From Kribbella monticola (lineage in GTDB: Bacteria; Actinomycetota; Actinomycetes; Propionibacteriales; Kribbellaceae), in NCBI RefSeq assembly GCF_003261635.1, contig NZ_QFXK01000039.1, positions 310,001-374,000 on the forward strand: a stretch of DNA of 64,000 nt, read 5' to 3'. The notes below the pieces were generated by a model that searched no databases, was not told the origin of the DNA, and was given only the letters and a program-made list of their open reading frames with translations. Below are positions 61,265 through 64,000 of the stretch, piece by piece (position 1 is the stretch's first letter; each line of letters starts with the position of its first letter). A program made the translations under genes and the position numbers.

Positions 61265-63526
61265 TCAGCCGAGGGCGGCCGGGAGGGTGGCAGTCCAGGT
61301 CTCACGGAGTTCGGACAGCGAGACCTCGAACTGGTCCTGGACGTCGAGGGACTCGCCGGTGACGACGCCGATCTTGGTGTGCGGGAAGCGGCGCGCGGTG
61401 CACATGTCGGTGAACCGCACCTCCTCGGTGCGCGGTACGGCGACGACCGCGCGGCCGGCCGACTCGGCGAACAGGAAGAGGAACGGGTCGAGGCCGTCCG
61501 GCGCCCACACCCGCGCGCCGACGCCACCGCGGAGGGCGGACTCGACCAGCACCTGGGCGACACCGCCGTCGCTGACGTCGTGGGCCGCGTCGATCAGGCC
61601 GTCGCGGGACGCGTTGATCAGGATGTCCGCGAGCTGTGCCTCGGCGGCCAGGTCCACCGCCGGCGGGCGACCGCCCAGGTGGCCGTGGATGACATGCGCC
61701 CACTCCGACCCGGACAGCTCTTCCTCGGTCTCCCCGAGCAGGTAGAGCTGGTGGCCCTCCATGTCGGCGGTGAAGCCGATCGGCGTACGGCGGGTCACGT
61801 CGTCGATGACTCCGAGCACACCGACGACCGGCGTCGGCAGGATCGGGGTCTCGCCGGTCTGGTTGTAGAACGACACGTTGCCACCGGTGACTGGGATGCC
61901 CAGCTCGATGCAGCCGTCGACCAGGCCGCGGATGGCCTCGGAGAACTGCCACATCACGCCCGGGTCCTCCGGCGAACCGAAGTTGAGGCAGTCGGTCACC
62001 GCTGCTGGGCGGGCACCCGTGGTGGCGACATTGCGGTAGGACTCTGCCAACGCGAGCTTGGCACCCGTGTACGGGTCGAGCTTGGCGAAGCGGCCGTTGC
62101 AGTCGGTGGAGACCGCGACACCGAGGCCGCTGGTCTCGTCGACCCGGATCATCCCGCTGTCCTCGGGCTGCGAGAGCACCGAGTTGCCGAGCACGTACCG
62201 GTCGTACTGGTCGGTGACCCAGGACTTGTCGCACAGGTTCGGCGAGGCGATCAGCTTCAGCAGGGTGTCCCGGAGCTCCGCACCGGTGGTTGCCCGCGGC
62301 AACTTCTCGGCGCCGTCGGCCTGCAGGGCGTCCATCCAGTCCGGCCGCGCGTACGGGCGCTCGTAGACCGGACCCTCGTGCGCGACGGTCCGCGGCGGTA
62401 CGTCGACCACTCGCTCGCCGTGCCAGTCGATCTGCAGCCGGCCGGTGTCGGTGACCTCACCGATCACGTCCGCCTGGACGTCCCACTTCTCGCAGATCTT
62501 CAGGAACTGCTCGACGTTCTCCGGCGTGACGACCGCCATCATCCGCTCCTGCGACTCGCTCATCAGAATCTCTTCCGGAGCAAGCGAGGCGTCCCGCAGC
62601 GGCACCTTGTCGAGCGAGACGAACATGCCGCCGTCACCCGCGCTGGCCAGCTCCGACGTCGCACAGGACAGGCCTGCGCCACCGAGGTCCTGGATGCCCT
62701 CGACGATCCGGGCCGCGAACAGCTCGAGCGTGCACTCGATCAGCAGCTTCTCCATGAACGGGTCGCCGACCTGGACGGCGGGGCGCTTCGTCGGCCCACC
62801 TTCGGCGAAGGTCTCACTCGCCAGCACCGAGACACCGCCGATGCCGTCGCCGCCGGTCTTCGCGCCGTACAGGATGATCTGGTTGCCGATGCCGGTCGCG
62901 TTCGCCAGGTGCAGGTCCTCGTGCCGCATCACGCCGACGCAGAGCGCGTTGACCAGCGGGTTGCCCAGGTACGTCGCGTCGAAGACGACCTCGCCGCCGA
63001 TGTTCGGCAGGCCGAGGCTGTTGCCGTAGCCGCCGACACCGGACACGATCCCCGGCAGGACGCGCTTGGTGTCCGGCGCGTCCAGCGGCCCGAACCGCAG
63101 CGGGTCCATCACCGCGACCGGGCGGGCACCCATCGCGAGGATGTCGCGGACGATGCCGCCGACCCCGGTCGCCGCGCCCTGGTACGGCTCGACGTACGAC
63201 GGGTGGTTGTGCGACTCGACCTTGAACGTGACGGCGTAGCCCTCACCGATGTCGATCACGCCGGCGTTCTCGCCGATCCCGGCCAGCATCTTGCCGGCCG
63301 GGGTCTCCTGCGGGATGTCGCCGAACTTCTTGAGGTGCACCTTGGACGACTTGTACGAGCAGTGCTCGCTCCACATCACCGAGTACATCGCCAGCTCGCA
63401 GCTGGTCGGCCGCCGGTCCAGGATGTCGCGGATCCGCTGGTACTCGTCCGGCTTCAGCCCGAGCTCCGCCCACGGCTGCTCCACGTCCGGCGTACTGGTC
63501 GCGTTACTGACGGTGTCGGTCGACAC
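61265..63526 (-). CDS. purL: phosphoribosylformylglycinamidine synthase subunit PurL
   Basis: 753 aa small-type PurL (needs PurS and PurQ). Converts formylglycinamide ribotide to the amidine using ATP and ammonia. [20 protein letters not shown]-type start, [31 protein letters not shown] (ATP/Mg site), [23 protein letters not shown] and [11 protein letters not shown] match the family. GTG 63526 is used; it lies 23 nt inside the upstream gene. No purS/purQ is in the window. Confidence 0.97.
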   Translation of the reverse strand: MSTDTVSNATSTPDVEQPWAELGLKPDEYQRIRDILDRRPTSCELAMYSVMWSEHCSYKSSKVHLKKFGDIPQETPAGKMLAGIGENAGVIDIGEGYAVTFKVESHNHPSYVEPYQGAATGVGGIVRDILAMGARPVAVMDPLRFGPLDAPDTKRVLPGIVSGVGGYGNSLGLPNIGGEVVFDATYLGNPLVNALCVGVMRHEDLHLANATGIGNQIILYGAKTGGDGIGGVSVLASETFAEGGPTKRPAVQVGDPFMEKLLIECTLELFAARIVEGIQDLGGAGLSCATSELASAGDGGMFVSLDKVPLRDASLAPEEILMSESQERMMAVVTPENVEQFLKICEKWDVQADVIGEVTDTGRLQIDWHGERVVDVPPRTVAHEGPVYERPYARPDWMDALQADGAEKLPRATTGAELRDTLLKLIASPNLCDKSWVTDQYDRYVLGNSVLSQPEDSGMIRVDETSGLGVAVSTDCNGRFAKLDPYTGAKLALAESYRNVATTGARPAAVTDCLNFGSPEDPGVMWQFSEAIRGLVDGCIELGIPVTGGNVSFYNQTGETPILPTPVVGVLGVIDDVTRRTPIGFTADMEGHQLYLLGETEEELSGSEWAHVIHGHLGGRPPAVDLAAEAQLADILINASRDGLIDAAHDVSDGGVAQVLVESALRGGVGARVWAPDGLDPFLFLFAESAGRAVVAVPRTEEVRFTDMCTARRFPHTKIGVVTGESLDVQDQFEVSLSELRETWTATLPAALG

Positions 63527-64000
63527 TTGATGACTCCTGAACTAGGTGGGACTCGGGTGAAACGGTAGCTGCCATCAGGTGAGCTACGAGCAGGGGAAGG
63601 GTGAAACCGGCCATGATCGCGGGCAGTGCAACCCCGGCGTCGTTGAGCAACATGCCGACCAGGCCGCAGGTCGACAGGGCGAGCAGGGTCGGCCGGATCA
63701 TCGGCCGGCTGACGTAGTACCGGCGGTAGGTCTCGAACGGGACCTTGTCCGGCCGGACGGTCGCGATCATCGCCAGCACGACGCCGGCGAGCATGAACCA
63801 GCCCGCAGGAGTGTGGAAGAACGCCAGCGACATCTGCAGCTTGCGGATCAGCACATCGCCCACGTCACCGTCGAGCAGTCGCGCTACGAAGGTGCCGAAG
63901 TGGCTGCGCTGGTCCTCGGGTCGCAGGTAGTCGAGGAAGGCGACCGCTGACACCGCGAGCACTCCTGCGACGCCGATACCGATCAGAGCCTTCAGTGAGA
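63504..64000 (-). CDS. polytopic membrane protein, C-terminal part (truncated by window edge)
   Basis: The frame stays open from 63504 to the right edge, with [22 protein letters not shown] as a membrane segment reading in from outside. Further segments are [39 protein letters not shown] and [18 protein letters not shown], separated by basic loops ([18 protein letters not shown]). I do not recognise the family. It overlaps purL by 23 nt on the same strand. Confidence 0.6.
   Translation of the reverse strand, partial: SLKALIGIGVAGVLAVSAVAFLDYLRPEDQRSHFGTFVARLLDGDVGDVLIRKLQMSLAFFHTPAGWFMLAGVVLAMIATVRPDKVPFETYRRYYVSRPMIRPTLLALSTCGLVGMLLNDAGVALPAIMAGFTLPLLVAHLMAATVSPESHLVQESSSVDRHRQ

Overview
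The window is about 70% G+C, with heavy use of GTG and TTG starts, many 4-bp start/stop overlaps, and families typical of actinomycetes (SHOCT, DUF1707, PknB-like kinase, ECF-type sigma factors, SPOR/NAGPA secreted enzyme). A saprophytic high-GC actinomycete is certain; a Kribbella-like genus is my inference. No plasmid or phage structural genes, CRISPR array or transposase were seen.

Region 1 (1-5626) is accessory DNA on the plus strand. It holds the tail of a beta-propeller protein, a leaderless-looking small ORF with terminator, and then an array of ten tRNA genes or tRNA-like genes (Trp, Pro, Arg, Gln, Ser, Asp, Glu, Glu, Tyr, Arg). These are interleaved with an HNH endonuclease, a complete RtcB RNA ligase and a small zinc-knuckle protein. 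Five tRNAs have a strong perfect or near-perfect hairpin ending only 3-12 nt before their 5' end. A low-GC islet (3652-4887) sits between a 50-bp direct repeat of the tRNA-Ser 3' end, as left by integration into a tRNA gene. I regard this region as the most likely unusual system: an RNA-repair/tRNA-supply module.

Region 2 (5627-17138) is a seven-gene minus-strand sugar-acid catabolic operon: double-length UxaA-like dehydratase, FAH-family enzyme, semialdehyde dehydrogenase, IlvD/Edd dehydratase, LarA-like protein, U32-like TIM barrel and GlcD-like oxidase. A divergent GntR/FCD regulator faces it across a near-perfect 21-bp palindrome.

Region 3 (17341-31884) has a secreted SPOR-NAGPA protein and then a long minus-strand run: two FGGY kinases, a histidine phosphatase, a DeoR repressor with a perfect 10-bp inverted-repeat operator, a 2-hydroxyacid dehydrogenase, MgtC, an inositol-monophosphatase-like enzyme, a Ugp-like ABC transporter with GDPD, a Gfo/Idh oxidoreductase and an arginase-fold protein. 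It looks like uptake and phosphorylation of polyol, sugar or glycerophosphodiester substrates.

Region 4 (31915-45191) carries two overlapping PAP2 phosphatases, a secreted GH43, and a six-gene operon of ABC importer, giant GH106-like glycosidase, PhoD phosphatase and discoidin-domain secreted protein, with a LacI-type site upstream.

Region 5 (45363-64000) is mixed housekeeping: TenA, two tandem membrane-anchored paralogues, an ArsR/MFS divergent pair, a Ser/Thr kinase divergent from an ECF sigma factor, a second MFS, the DhaK-DhaL-DhaM/HPr/EI glycerone kinase system, cupin/GNAT, a sigma/anti-sigma-like pair, DUF1707, a degenerate tyrosine-phosphatase-like protein and PurL. A membrane protein runs off the right edge.
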